In this document: one piece after another, positions 11,810 through 23,556 of the stretch
How positions within the stretch are numbered: the first letter of the stretch is position 1
How the letters are laid out: each line of letters begins with the position of its first letter
DNA from: Macrothele yani
Taxonomy: Eukaryota; Arthropoda; Arachnida; Araneae; Macrothelidae
Length of the DNA: 64,000 nucleotides
Reading direction: 5' to 3'
Assembly: GCA_039090855.1 (NCBI GenBank)
Contig: CM077010.1
Span: forward strand, 43,728,905 to 43,792,904
The notes under the pieces: model-generated
Seen by the model: the letters and a program-made list of their open reading frames with translations, nothing else
The model's database searches: none
What the model was told of the DNA's origin: nothing
Made by a program: the position numbers and the translations under genes

Positions 11810-12373
11810 TATATATATATAAATTGAGTTTCGAATTTATAGTTCAAAGCAGATTTGTTCGGGTGAGGGTCGGGTCCAGTTATGGTTCTCCAGGGCAAAA
11901 ATTTCTGACCCGTTTTCAAATCTGGTCCGTACGCATACCTTTACACATGCGTCACGTCACATGTCAATCGGCGCGTTCAAACCCACACACATCCCTTTGT
12001 GAGAGAGCAAGACGCAGACTTTGTCTTCCACTCTAGTCACGTAAGTCAAGGTCATTGTTTAATTCCACTTACTATGTATATGTGTCGCACTGTGGCTCGG
12101 TGTGCTAGTCAGTGATGCGAATAAATGCAATATGTTGTACGAAGAGAAATTTTTACTCTTGAATCTCTCGATTTATTTTACACCCACAAAGATCTCTCTT
12201 GAGTTAAGATACATAGCATAAATTATCTACGAAAAATGCAATAATTTTCAACATCCGCTTACTTTTTCGATGTGTACAGTAACTTCTTGTCAACCTTAAA
12301 AGATCCATCCTCATATACTGGTAAACGAAATTAATAATATAAACACCCAGATCCGTCTGTCACTCTGGAACGA
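11810..12373. other. Unassigned non-coding sequence
   Basis: A short (AT)n tract follows the Tc1 end at 11,810-11,821. Nothing else is recognised. Confidence 0.4.
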
Positions 12374-12574
12374 TTGACGTCACAGCAACATCTGCATTGT
12401 TACGTCATCACTTATCGATCAATTCACGTGTGCTCTCGCGTTGTCAAAATGATTGCATGCTATATAATAGCACGCAATCACTTTTTAGATGTAAAGGTGA
12501 TCGCGATGCTTATTTTAAAATATTGGATTCTTAATGACTGGAGTTCCATATCAAGTTGGAAACACATGGAATAA

Positions 12575-12704
12575 TTAATATATACATAAATTAAGCTGTT
12601 CTTTCCGTGTAACGAAACCACAGAAATTTGATCGTTCCAGGACGATCAAATTTTCAAATTTCTGTGGTTGCATGACATGGGAAGAACAGGTTGATTTATG
12701 TCTA
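12575..12704. repeat. Foldback (inverted repeat) element
   Basis: The sequence folds into a hairpin with arms of about 55 bp; the core AACCACAGAAATTTGA pairs perfectly and the outer arms (ATACATAAATT..AAGCTGTTCTT) pair with several mismatches. The surrounding DNA (12,380-12,920) holds diverged direct copies of AATGACTGGAGTTC and ATCTACAAAATTCGAATT. It is probably a small foldback MITE inside older repeats. Confidence 0.55.
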
Positions 12705-12920
12705 TATTGACTCGAGTTCTATTTTTCCGATCTACAAAATTCGAATTGCATTATTAATAACACAGCAAGTTGAGTATTCACGTGATTACATTGAGATGTC
12801 AAAGTGATTGCTTGCTAATTTAAAAACCTTGGATTATCAATGACTGGAGTTCTATTTATCCAATCTACAAAATTCGAATTAAAATCTTAATATCGCGGCA
12901 AGTTGCGTTTGTATAATAAT

Positions 12921-13651
12921 TTAATTTAGCACAATTCGAATATTAATTTGAACGCTTTAATTATTTTTCACTTTTTTAATTTAGCTAATTTTCCGAGTTT
13001 AGGGCTTATTTTATTATTCATTTTGCAAAATATCGATCTATCTAAACCGTCTAACGTACAATGAAAACTGAAATCTTGCGATGTCGAAGTGAGCAAAATT
13101 GCATCTATAAACAAATATTGCCCCAACAGCACATTGTCGATAATTTTGTCGCATTATTTTGTAAAAAAAGCTTCGGTATGAAGTTTCAAATTAACCTTCG
13201 AATTGGGCAGTCAAAAACAAGCCGTGAACAGAATAACAAGTGTGCCAGAGAAAAAGTAATTTAACGCGAAAAATCACAGCAAAAGGGATTAAGGTAAGTT
13301 TACACGAAAACAACTGTACTAGAAGGAATATTGTTAAACAAAAACAAATATTTTACACAGAATGTTTATTTATCGCGAGGTCTTTTGAAAAACGGAAATA
13401 AATAGCACGTAATTTTCAGTTCTAACATGAATGCGTTCTTACTATATAAGTTTTTATTACATTACCTTATAAGAAAGCCGGCGTGTATTTGAATTGTTTT
13501 CAATCTGCTTCAATTAAAAATCTCATCGTCTTAGGATGGGAAACATCCCTTAAATATTAATTTTTATTTAAAGCTTAAAAACAAGTGTCCTAGGACAGTA
13601 TATTAATAAGGTTGAAAGGACAAATCAAAATTGACCAATGAGATTTATTTT
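12921..13651. other. AT-rich non-coding sequence
   Basis: No gene, RNA or dispersed repeat is recognised. Confidence 0.4.
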
Positions 13652-13876
13652 ACATCAAACAAAGGACTTCGCTCTTTCCACGTTTATAATTGAGTCACGG
13701 AAAGATTCTCATTGGCCGCCACCGGGAGTCGAACCCAGGGTCTTCCAGTGTCACGCCGGATATGCATATCCGGCGTGAAACTGGAAGTCCCTGGGTTCGA
13801 CTCCCGTGGCGGCCAATGAGAATTTTTCCGTGACTCAATTATAAACGTGAAAAGAGCAAAGTTCTTTGTTTGATGT
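13652..13876. repeat. 225-bp palindrome of two head-to-head tRNA-like arms
   Basis: Left arm 13,652-13,764 and right arm 13,765-13,876 are reverse complements with only a few mismatches and no spacer; the centre is GGATATGCATATCC. Each arm contains a tRNA-type 3' half with box B (GGGTTCGACTCCC on the right arm) followed by the same ~65-bp tail. The 5' tRNA half with box A is missing from both, consistent with truncation and fusion at the centre. Confidence 0.85.
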
Positions 13877-13978
13877 TCCTGGTCCACGTTAAATGTCTGT
13901 ATTAAGAGATTTATTTTGTCAAATAAGACATTTATATCAGATCTAAATGTTTTACTACTTTTGTTTTATTTTGTTATA

Positions 13979-16900
13979 TATCATCATCATCATCATTGTC
14001 AACCATTATCAATCCACTGCTGGACGAAGGTCTCCCCAAGTTTCCTCCACAACGGTCTGTCTTGTGCCAGTCTCCTCCATGTCACCCCTGCATACTTTCG
14101 AATTTCATCCACCCATCTCCCATGTGGTCTTCTTCTGGGTCTTTTCCTGTCCCTTGGAATCCAATCTAAAATTTCGGCTGTCCATCGATGATCTGTCCTT
14201 CTGGCAGTATGTCCAGCCCATTGCCATTTCAGGGATTTAACTCTGATCATGATGTCTTCCACTCTTGTCATTTTTCGGATCCACGAGTTCCTCTTCTTAT
14301 CTCTCCTGGTTACACCAAGTATGCACCTCTCCATGCTTCTTTGAGTTGTCTGCAGCCTTTGTATGTCTCTTTTAGTTAAGGTCCACGTCTCTGCACCATA
14401 CGTAAGCACTGGAAGGATGCATTGATCAAACACTTTTCTTTTAAGACATAATGGCATATTGCTCTTGAAAATTATGCTGTTTCTTCCAAAAGCTCTCCAG
14501 GCAAGTTTTGTACGCCGATTAATTTCTTCATCAATGTGACAATCACTTGATATCTGCTGCCCAAGATAAACATACGTGTCTGTTATCTCTAGCTTTTCTC
14601 CATCAATTGATAAATCTTCATTTCTTGTAAAAGCATTGAACATCACTTTTGTCTTCTGAAAGTTCATTTTTAATCCCACTTCTTTACTCTTGTCAGCAAG
14701 TTCCTGGATCATACTCTGCAGCTCTGATGGGGTAGTTGCAAAAATGACTACGTCATCAGCAAAACGAAGGTGGGTTAGATAATCTCCATTAATCTTTATC
14801 CCCTTGTTTTCCCAGCTCAGCGACTGAAAAACACCCTCCAATGTGGCATTAAAGAGCTTCGGAGATATGGTGTCACCTTGTCTCACTCCCTTTCCAATTT
14901 TTACGTGTGTTGTATTTTCAAACAGCCAAATCTTTGCACTTGCATTTTCATAGATGTTATTAATAATATTAATGTATGCATCTTCAATACCGCAGGTTTT
15001 CAGAGCCATTGTAACTGCTGATGGTTTCACCGAATCAAAGGCTTTTTTCATAATCGATAAAAGGAAGTTCATATTCATAATCATAATCAAAGTTCATTTT
15101 ATAATCAATGGAAGTTCATATTCCCTCGCTCTTTCAATTAGTTCTCTCAGTACGTGGATATGATCTATTGTGCTGTAGCCACTCCTGAATCCAGCTTGTT
15201 CTCTCGGTTGAGCCATGTCCAGTGTTACCTTCAAGCGGTGTGAAAAAACTTTAGTGAAGATTTTATAAACTACTGATAGGAGGCTGATAGGTATGTAGTT
15301 TCCGAGATCCTCAATGTCACCTTTCTTATGTAGCAGGATCATTGTAGCGGTGTTCCAATCCTCAGGAATCTTTCCTTCATTAAGGCATCGAGTGAAAATT
15401 TGGGCGAGTACTGTTTCCATTTCTCCACTTGCTTCTTGTATGATGTCTACAGTAATTCCATCTTCTCCTGGAGCTTTTCCCAGCTTCATGTTCTTGATTG
15501 CATGTGCAACTTCTGCTGGAAGGACTGGAGGAACTCTGGTACTGGCATCTTTCATGATGTCTGGAGTGCATGTATCATCCCTTTCATATAATTTGGAGTA
15601 GAAATCTTTCACTCTTATCAAACTTTCGCCTCTATTTCTTGGTACAGAACCATCTTCTTTTCTCAGTGCCATAATCTGTTTTCTTCCCTTACTGAGATGT
15701 CCCTTTGCTATCTTTAGGCTTTGGTTGTTTTCAATTGCTTTCCTCACTAGTTCACAGTTGAATTTTCTTACGTCTTCAGTGATACTTTTTCTTACTGTCT
15801 TGCATAGCTCTATATATTCCACTTTGGAAGTCACATCTTCTTTAGTTGTCCTCATCTCTCTTCTTTTTGCATCAACATTTTCGTTTTTCCTGATAATTTG
15901 TTTACATGCAACTTGTTCTTAGATCCAGCTAATTTTGTTGCTGTTTCCATAAGAGCTTTGGTTACTTTTCTGTTAACTTCAGAGATGTCTACTTCTTCCG
16001 ATGTTAGGCCTTCTAAAGCAGAGAACCTGTTCTTCAGTTCCAACTTGAAGGTATTATGGTGTTTTTTACGGTTGGTTATGTCAACAGATTTTGTTTGTCT
16101 TATGAGCTTGCCACGTTCAAGTTTAGTGTTGAGGTGCATCTTACATCTCACCAATCTATGGTCACTACCTGTGTTGAACTTGTTTATCACACTGCAGTCT
16201 TCTATGATGAATTTTTTGTTACACATAATAAAATCAATTTCACTTGTCGTCCCATTTGGATGTCTCCATGTCCATTTCCCGTGTGGCTTTTTCTTGAAGA
16301 AGGAGTTCAAGATGAAAAACCCTTCTGCCTCTGCAAACTCAACGAGAGTATTTCCGCTCTGGTTTCTGTTGCCGTGACCGAATTTACCTACTGAAGTTTC
16401 ATTCTGTTGCCGTTGCCCTATTTTTGCATTGAAATCTCCCATAATTATTTTCAAGTGCTGCTTACCTTTATGATTTAGATGACAAATTTCCTCATAAAAT
16501 TCTTCAATTTCTTCTTCAGGATGACTTGTGGTGGGTGCATAAGTTTGAATAATCTGAGCCTGGTATCTTTTCGAGAGTTGGATAACATGTCGTGCAGCTC
16601 TGTCAGAGGAACTTTCAACTTCTACAACTTTATCCTTCAGTTTCTTGTTTATTATAAATCAAACACCACTAGTTCTGCCAGTATCTGTCCCACGATAGTA
16701 GAAGAGATGTCCACTTTTCAGTTCGATGAGATCTTCTCCTTTTCTCCTTACCTCACTTAGCCCCACGATGTCCCACTTGATCCTTTGTAGTTCCTCTTCC
16801 AATTCAAGAAGCCTTGAATCAGAAGATAGGGAGCGTCCATTATACGTAGCCAAGGTCAGCATCAGATGGCAGCCTAGTCCGGTCCTCCGGGGATTCTTAG

Positions 16901-17190
16901 CACCCTCTGCCTTCATGTCGCACTGGCCGCTGCCTTGGCCAGGTACATTCCAGCTGCCGGAGACTGAGGGCCAAGATTTAAGTTGTGGAATCATTTTGGA
17001 GGGGTTTGGCCATAACTCACCACGCTGGCCAAGCGGGTTGGTGAGTGTGGGATAGAATTTCCTCTAATCCCGATGGTATAGTTATACCGCTATTGGCGGT
17101 CGTCAGAGCCCCTTTAGTGGGAACAGGATGCACCACGAGAAGGCGGGGTTGACATTTGTCAAGGAGAGGCTGTGATGTTACGCATCACCT
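13979..17190 (-). mobile_element. Nearly full-length RTE/BovB-like LINE
   Basis: Read on the minus strand: a GC-richer leader (about 17,190-16,995), an endonuclease/reverse transcriptase ORF, and a (GAT)n tail at 13,979-13,996. Matching sequence at 6.2 kb, 23.6-26.2 kb and 39.2-40.4 kb confirms the family. An APE-type endonuclease combined with a short-repeat tail is typical of the RTE clade. (AT)n lies just beyond the 5' end. Confidence 0.9.
13999..16994 (-). pseudogene. LINE ORF: APE endonuclease + reverse transcriptase, broken
   Basis: The protein nicks target DNA and copies its own RNA. In order: start MIPQLKSW at 16,994; endonuclease with LATYNGRSL, DIVGLSEVRR and MGDFNAKIG, and the EIDFIMCN and GSDHRLV motifs; RT with HKKGDIEDLGNY, GVRQGDTISPKLF (motif B) and RFADDVVIF (motif C); a C-terminal region ending FVQQWIDNG. 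Lesions: an in-frame stop just after RTSGV (about 16,660), a frameshift near 15,855, and about 40 extra bases near 15,060-15,110 that disrupt RT motif A (intact as FIDYEKAFDSV in the 25-kb copy). The last 13,999-15,090 portion is open. Confidence 0.92.
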
Positions 17191-17198
17191 GACCTTAC

Positions 17199-17225
17199 AC
17201 ATATATATATATATATATATATATA
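17199..17225. repeat. (AT)n microsatellite
   Basis: An AT dinucleotide run borders the 5' end of the LINE. Confidence 0.9.
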
Positions 17226-17404
17226 ACATGCTCGCGTTACACTCCCACGAACTAACGAAAACATGATCTTCGTTTGAATACCGTATCATGAATAGTTCAG
17301 GGAAGACAAGTCATCATTCTACGCTGAACAGCACATTATATATAAACATAGGACACATATGTCCAGCATTAATAACAAGTAACAATACACCAACTGTCAT
17401 TAAA

Positions 17405-18200
17405 TAGTATAACTACACTAGTGATTCGAAATTTCTTGGCGTAGAATTGAAATCAAAGTTCCCAAGCTTTCGCACATCAACTAGATGGCTTTTTCAAGGA
17501 AAGTAGACAGCAAACTGAATAATAGAACGGTTTAACAATTTGAACGTAGTGACTTGACTTGACAGTAACGAAGAGATGCGAACGTAATCAGGTATTCAAA
17601 GACACGAGGCGTTATGCTCGTATAGCACGCGGAATTATGGAAGGAAAACCAAGAGGCAATCACTATTTGAAGAACTGGTTCCAAACTTGTGGCATCTCCA
17701 GTGAGACGCTATCATTGCACGACTCGCTGTTGGTTATGATCTCCAAAGTTTCGCGAATTGCAGTAGATTTTGGGGTGGAGTAGGAAGCTAATTTCTTTAG
17801 GTCATGCCACATAGGAGCAACGGACTTCAACCTGAGTTCTCTGGATAGGGCCGTGATTACTTTACCGTTTTTTATGTCCTTTTTATGTTCGTTGAATCTA
17901 ATTCTAAATGAACATTTAGTCATTCCAATGTAGTATCGCGTGGAGTCGTCCGGATATAGTAGAGGAATGGCATAAACGCCTGCTCCATTGGAAAGTGGGG
18001 ACTTCTCAGTGTTTCCCTTAAGTGTGGTATAAAAAGATGTCGGAGATCTGATGGGAACATGATAGGAAGCATTTGGTATATAGGGAATTGAGCCCAGGTA
18101 CCGTAGCTGCGGCATAGAAAGGTTAGTACGACTGTTTCGGGTTTTCGCGATGTATCGATGTACCAGGTTCGGGGTGTATCCTGCCTCAGTGGCCAACTCA
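17405..18200 (-). mobile_element. 5'-truncated Penelope-like element, copy 1
   Basis: A minus-strand GIY-YIG ORF is followed by a terminal repeat at about 17,405-17,510 that is shared with the PLE at 54,515-55,265 and the hairpin at 22,010-22,157 (TAAATAGTATAACTA at the outer edge, TTTCTTGGCGTAGAAT inside). The reverse transcriptase half is missing, as is usual for truncated PLEs. Confidence 0.8.
17663..18196 (-). pseudogene. PLE C-terminal GIY-YIG endonuclease domain
   Basis: PLE proteins fuse a telomerase-related reverse transcriptase to a C-terminal GIY-YIG endonuclease. The 177 residues contain GAGVYAIPLLYPDDS (GVY for GIY) then YYIGMTKCSFRIRFNEHK, including the conserved YIG, Arg and EHK positions, and end at WNQFFK. 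The second copy at 54.8 kb is clearly homologous (STPKSTAIRETL, NDSVSLE, VWNQFFK). The frame is open but has no RT part, so it is a fragment. Confidence 0.85.
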
Positions 18201-19150
18201 GAAACGTTTCTCTATTGACAATGCCTAGAAAGACATCTGAGGAGACTGCAAAGGCTCTTCGGGTTCGAGAACGGATTAAAGCTGTCTTTTAGTCAGCGGG
18301 GCAGAATGAATTGCGGAGCATCAGGTTAGATACGGATGTGGGTCTAGCATCGCTGTAGAGGTTAATGGATGTTCTGTTTGTCCTTCAGGAACTGTCTCTA
18401 TTCCCTAGGACCAGTTGCAGCTAATTAGCAATGGCTTCATCCTGACACTATAAGTGGCCAATCCAACGCACCCGTTAGATCCCCGTACATTAAAAGCTTT
18501 GTAGTGAGAAAATATCTTACAAACAGACAAATGCTCTAAAAAGCTTATTTACAGAAAACTGCAATTTTAATTTGCCATTCACTGTGTCATGTTTCTCAAC
18601 ATTCAAGTTGTCCACCTCTCCTGATTCTAGAACATGATTCTCCCCTGCTGCACGTAGCAGCAGGGGAGCGTCATGCTGTATGACACGTTCTTCATTTTAG
18701 CATTTGAGGCCGTGATTGGTGTGTTTTGTTATCCCTCGGCGTCAAAATATTTGTTCCTATATATACCGCTGAACTTGCCATTAATGTGATTTTGTAATGG
18801 CCCTAACTAAGCAATCTTCTTCCAAACGGAAGTACACGAGACGATATTTCTTTTCGGGAGTTTAACAGTGAATGGGAATGATATTTTTCATTCCCAAAGG
18901 GAAACTCTTCTAAATCTGTCTAAATTATTTGCGGTGATGCTCAACAGTTACCAACAAAAAAAAAATAATTTAGAACGACACTTCATACAAATGCAGCAAT
19001 AAATCCTAACAGCCATGAATTTGTGAAGATCTAAGCGATTGCAAAATTTTCTAGGAATTGAAATAAGTTTACAATTTTCTGAATTTATTTATTTACTAAC
19101 ACTGCAATTATTAATAAAATATAATCAGACAATTACGGAGCACGTTGGTT
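18201..19150. other. Non-coding sequence with a strong hairpin
   Basis: No gene is recognised; a short frame MPRKTSEETAKALRVRERIKAVF at about 18,222 ends at a stop after 23 codons. A perfect 12-bp GC-rich hairpin lies at 18,640-18,668. Confidence 0.45.
18640..18668. repeat. Perfect 12-bp-stem hairpin
   Basis: CTCCCCTGCTGC (18,640-18,651), loop ACGTA, GCAGCAGGGGAG (18,657-18,668). A smaller hairpin GTCAT-GCTGT-ATGAC follows immediately. No flanking element is recognised. Confidence 0.9.
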
Positions 19151-19152
19151 TT

Positions 19153-21315
19153 TACGCTTTCCAACCGTAGGTTGAAGAAGCGTATATGCTCCAGCTTTGT
19201 CCGTCCGTCTGTCCGCACGATAACTGGCGTAAAAATGGTTCGATTTCGATGAAATTTTAGTATGTGGTAGGGGACCACCTGGGGACGAACCCTATTGAAA
19301 ATGGGACAAATGGGGTCAAAGGTCACGACGTAGGAGCGGAATCATTCCATTGCCCTTATGCGCCATAACTTGCGTAAATATGGTTCGATTTCAATGAAAG
19401 TTTACTATGTGGTAGAAGACCGCCTGGGGACGAACCCTACTCAAAATGGGTGAAGTGGGGTCAAAGGTCAGGACATAAGATCGGGATGCATTCCGTTGCC
19501 CTTATGCGTCATAACTTGCGTAAACATTGTTCGATTTCGAAGAAATTTCAGTATGTAGTAGGGGACCACCCGGGGACGAACCCTATTGAAAATGGACGAA
19601 ATGTAGTTAAAGGTCAGGACATCGGATTGCGATCCTTTCCATTGCCCTTATCCCATATTATTACGGTGGACGTCAAGTAATTTTGCTTCCTATACTTCCA
19701 ATGGAAAAAGTTTTGTACACATTTCCTTCACAATTAATGTGTTCCCAAGGATGAAAATTTGAACATCGATTAAAATAACTTCATATTATAACTTGGAAAA
19801 CTTACTATGTTCTAAAACATAACCATAATCATATTAAAAATCAATAACTTTTCCTTTGGTGGTGTTGAAATCAGAGAAAAGATGGCACGACCTGTACTTT
19901 GATGACGTCAGTGGACAAAAAACGGTTGGGTTGCATAATTACGGTTATGGTTTAGAAAATATTAAGTATTCCAAGTTATGAAATGAAGCTATTTTAATCA
20001 ATGTTCAAATTTTCATCGTTGTAAACGCATTAATTGTCCAGAAAAAAGATGGCACGACCTGTGTTTTCATGACGTCAGTAGACAAACAAATGTTGAATTG
20101 CATAATTATTGTTATGTTTTAGAACATATTAAGTATTGCAAGTTATAAAATGAAGATATTTTAATCGATGTTCAAATTTTCATCCTTGGGAACGAATTAA
20201 TTGTTAAAAAAATGGGTATAGAAGTTTTTCCATTCGAAGTATAGGAAGCAAAATTACTTGACGTCTACCTTAAAGTAACAATTCTTGTATATATGTATGT
20301 ACATTTTATTTTGAAAACAGGTCTAAGAATTTTGATGAAAGTCGCTAACCTACTGTTTTCTGGTACTAGAAATCGATTTAGCTTGATCTCGACTTTAGGA
20401 GAATTCGTTCAGTTTGTTAAATAACCACCCCGAATTATAACGTTTTTAGTGATGGCGTTGTTCCATTATTCTATTAATGTTACCAATGCCTAGAAATCTT
20501 ATGACGTCACAGTTTCGCGTTTGAGAATGTTGGCGAGCAGTCACGCCATCTGTCTCATTACGTCACGCGTTGTGTGTGGATCCTATTAAAGTTTTATGAC
20601 GTCACACTTGCAGCGAGCAGATGGTCCCGATTCCCATCTGCCTCTTTACGTCACGCGTTGTGTGTGTATGTCCGTCCGCACGATAACTCGCGTAACAATT
20701 GTTCGATTTCGATGAAATTTTAGTATCTGGTAGGGGATCACCTGGGAAGGTACCCTATTTAAAGTGAACGAAATGGGGTCAAAAGTCAGTACATAGAAGC
20801 GGGATCCATTCCACTGCTGTTATGCGTCATAACTAACGTAAAAAAGGTTCGATTTCGATGAAATTTTAGTATGTGGTAGAAGACCACCTGGCGACAAACC
20901 TTATTGAAAATAGGCGAAATGGGGTCAAAGGTCAGGCCATAGAAGCGGAATCACTTCCATCGCCATTATGCGTCATAACTTACATAAAAATGCTTCGATT
21001 TGGAAGAAATGTTAGTATGTTGTAGGGTCTTGCCTGGGGACAAATTCTATTGAAAATGGGCGAAATGGGGTCAAAGGTTAGGACACAAGAGCGGGATCTA
21101 TTCCATAGCCCTTATGCATCATAACTTACGCAAAAATGCTTCGATTGCGAGAAAATTTATCATGTTATTTCGGAGGTATACCAAACCGGTTCTGTTGAAT
21201 ATCATCGAAATGGAATCAAAGGTCATGGCACAGGACCGAGATTTATTCCACAGCCATTATTCTCATAACTTGAGTGATAACTTGAGTAATGATTTCTGGT
21301 ATGTTGGAAAGCGTA
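19153..21315 (+). repeat. 147-bp-module repeat element, copy 2 (with insertion)
   Basis: Starts TACGCTTTCCAACC and ends GTTGGAAAGCGTA. Modules of about 147 bp share GGACGAACCCTATTGAAAAT and GGGGTCAAAGGTCA. The first module block begins with GTCCGTCCGTCTGTCCGC. A long-TIR element (19,666-20,279) interrupts it. Between about 20,480 and 20,665 a ~115-bp unit with TTATGACGTCACA and TTACGTCACGCGTTGTGTGT is duplicated. No coding potential is seen. Confidence 0.65.
19666..20279. mobile_element. Long-TIR non-autonomous DNA element, copy 1
   Basis: The ends are inverted repeats (ACGTCAAGTAATTTTGCTTC left; its complement near 20,245-20,265). The inverted region continues far inside: TTGAACATCGATTAAAATA and its complement lie in the two halves, giving arms of roughly 170-200 bp. 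A third internal copy of the arm lies at about 19,915-20,040. A second copy of the family is at 51,907-52,422. There is no coding. Confidence 0.7.
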
Positions 21316-21364
21316 TTATAATCAATGCATTGCATGATTTTACTAACTTGTTTATCATCTATTT

Positions 21365-21910
21365 TACGCTTTCCAACCGTAGGTTGAAGAAGCGTATATG
21401 CTCAAGCTTTGTCCGTCTGCACGATAATTCGCGTAAAAATGGTTTGATTTCGATGAAATTTTAGTATATCGTAGGGGACCGCCCGGGGACGAAACCTATT
21501 GAAAATGGGGGAAATGAGTTATAGGTCAGGACATAGGAGTGGGATCCATTCCATTGCCCTTATGCTTCATAACTTACATAAAAATGCTTCGATTACGACA
21601 AAACTGTATCATGTTGTTTCGGAGGTATAGTGAACCGGTTCTATTGAATATCAACGAAATGGGATCAAAGATGATGGTACCGAAGCAAGATTTATTCCGC
21701 CGCCATTCTGATAACTTACGTAAAAATGCTTCTGTTGCGATTAAGCTTTAGTATGTTATTCTGCAGGTATACTGAACCGGTTCTGTTAAATATCATCGAA
21801 ATGGGGTCAGAGGTCAGGGCATAGGAGCAAGATTTATTCTACAGCCATTATCCTCATAACTTGAGTAATAACTTGAGTTATGATTTCTGGTATGTTGGAA
21901 AGCGTATCAT
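21365..21910 (+). repeat. 147-bp-module repeat element, copy 3
   Basis: Begins TACGCTTTCCAACCGTAGG and ends GTTGGAAAGCGTA, with diverged ~120-150-bp modules between. As in copy 2, ATCAATGCATTG and a ..GATTTTACTA.CTTGTT stretch follow the right end; the mirror of this precedes copy 1, so the true element end probably lies ~35 bp further out. Confidence 0.65.
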
Positions 21911-22009
21911 AATCAATGCATTGCTTGATTTTACTAGCTTGTTATGTTCATTGTTTAGAAAATATGTTTCCAATTAACAATAAGTAACTGTTATGCTATT
22001 TTTATAATA

Positions 22010-22157
22010 TTTAAAATAGTATAACAATTCTAGTAACCGAATTTATTGACGTAGAATAAAAATCGATGACACTCCCTGACAGAAAATTTGGAAAACTTTG
22101 ATTTTATTCTACGCCAATAAATTCGGATTACAAATATAGTTACACTATTTTAAATAA
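22010..22157. repeat. Folded-back PLE terminal repeats
   Basis: An inverted pair: AAATAGTATAACAATTCTAG..GACGTAGAATAAAA against its mirror at 22,100-22,157 around a short centre. Each arm matches the outer ~60 bp of the PLE terminal repeats at 17.4 kb and 54.5/55.2 kb. No PLE coding lies between. Confidence 0.7.
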
Positions 22158-22960
22158 ATTTTGATTTTTTTCTGGAATGTATATTTTTTAAGTACGATCA
22201 TTTCTTCTTGGTAGGGATGCATTTGTTTTTTACAGGGTTTTGCTTTGTTTTCATTATTAAAATCGTGTCCATAAACGTCTTCTAATATTTTGCCTGATGT
22301 AACAACAGAAATAACCTAATAACCATGAAACAGACAACGTTAATTTCCGTTGACTGTTTCACGGTATGATTGCCTACAGAATCCTTGCTACCAGATCTAA
22401 GAATTTCTTTGCTTCCCTATAAATTGCAGGGGCCGCCCGATTGCGAGTCGCCGGGGCTCGCAGCACGTTGTTTTCGGCAATGCTGACAGTTATGGCGACA
22501 AATGTGTCGTGAGGTGACTACTGGAGATAAAAGCAGGATGCGGTCAGGAAGTGTCACTTACAGAACAAGACGGCATCAGTAATACGTCACAGTTCTCAAA
22601 CGTATCAACAGCTCATTGGGCGGAAAAAAATCTTAAATAAGCTAGAAAAGCATCTACTGTACTTTTAAAATGAAAAAGAAAAAACTGCAGATCGTTAAAT
22701 TTCCACATCTACACTTTCACATACCCACCACAATTCACATTAAGCGCCGTGTTTATATTTTGCTCTGACTTACCGTCGGCGTTGCTAAGTTGTGAAAGCT
22801 GTTTGGGTAAGTAATGTGCCATTCAGTGAGAAAATCAAAATTGTTTTAAAAAAATGTAACGAAATTTAGGAAAGAACACAAACTCAAAGACAAGGTTATT
22901 TAGATGTATATGCCGGGTGGTGCAAACCTGGTACACCTTCTCATGTAAGGGGATGTACAA
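22158..22960. other. Unassigned non-coding sequence
   Basis: No gene, RNA or dispersed repeat is recognised. Confidence 0.4.
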
Positions 22961-22977
22961 AAATTGCGTTTCATTAC

Positions 22978-23556
22978 GAGATCTTGTCAAAGTGTGAGAG
23001 TTTTCCTAGCTGACCAAAACGTAATGTAAATATTTTCCTCGGGATATCAATGAGTATGTAAGATCAAAATGACACAAGATCTTGACAAAGTGTGGGAGTT
23101 TTCCTAGCTGACCAAAACGTAATGTAAATGTTTTCCTCGGGATGTCAATGGGTATGTAAGATCAAAATGACACAAGATCTTGACAAAGTGTGGGAGTTTT
23201 CCTAGCTGACCAAAACGTAATGTAAATGTTTTCCTCGGGATATCAATGAGTATGTAAGATCAAAATGACACAAGATCTTGACAAAGTGCGGGAGTTTTCC
23301 TAGCTGACCAAAACGTAATGTAAATGTTTTCCTCGGGATATCAATGAGTATGTAAGATCAAAATGACACAAGATCTTGACAAAGTGTGGGAGTTTTCCTA
23401 GCTGACCAAAACGTAATGTAAATGTTTTCCTCGGGATATCAATGAGTATGTAAGATCAAAATGACACAAGATCTTGACAAAGTGCGGGAGTTTTCCTAGC
23501 TGACCAAAACGTAATGTAAATGTTTTCCTCGGGATATCAATGGGTATGTAAGGTCA
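22978..23556 (+). repeat. 98-bp tandem repeat, left part of array
   Basis: About six head-to-tail units. The distance between successive AGATCTTGAC sites (23,077; 23,175; 23,273) is exactly 98 bp. Units differ at only a few positions; key blocks are GGGAGTTTTCCTAGCTGACC and TTTTCCTCGGGATATCAATG. There are no unique spacers, so it is not CRISPR-like. Confidence 0.95.

Noticed and set aside
15898..16394. Long plus-strand ORFs opposite the LINE
   Set aside because: They are antisense shadows of the LINE coding sequence and recur opposite the second copy at 23.8-24.4 kb.
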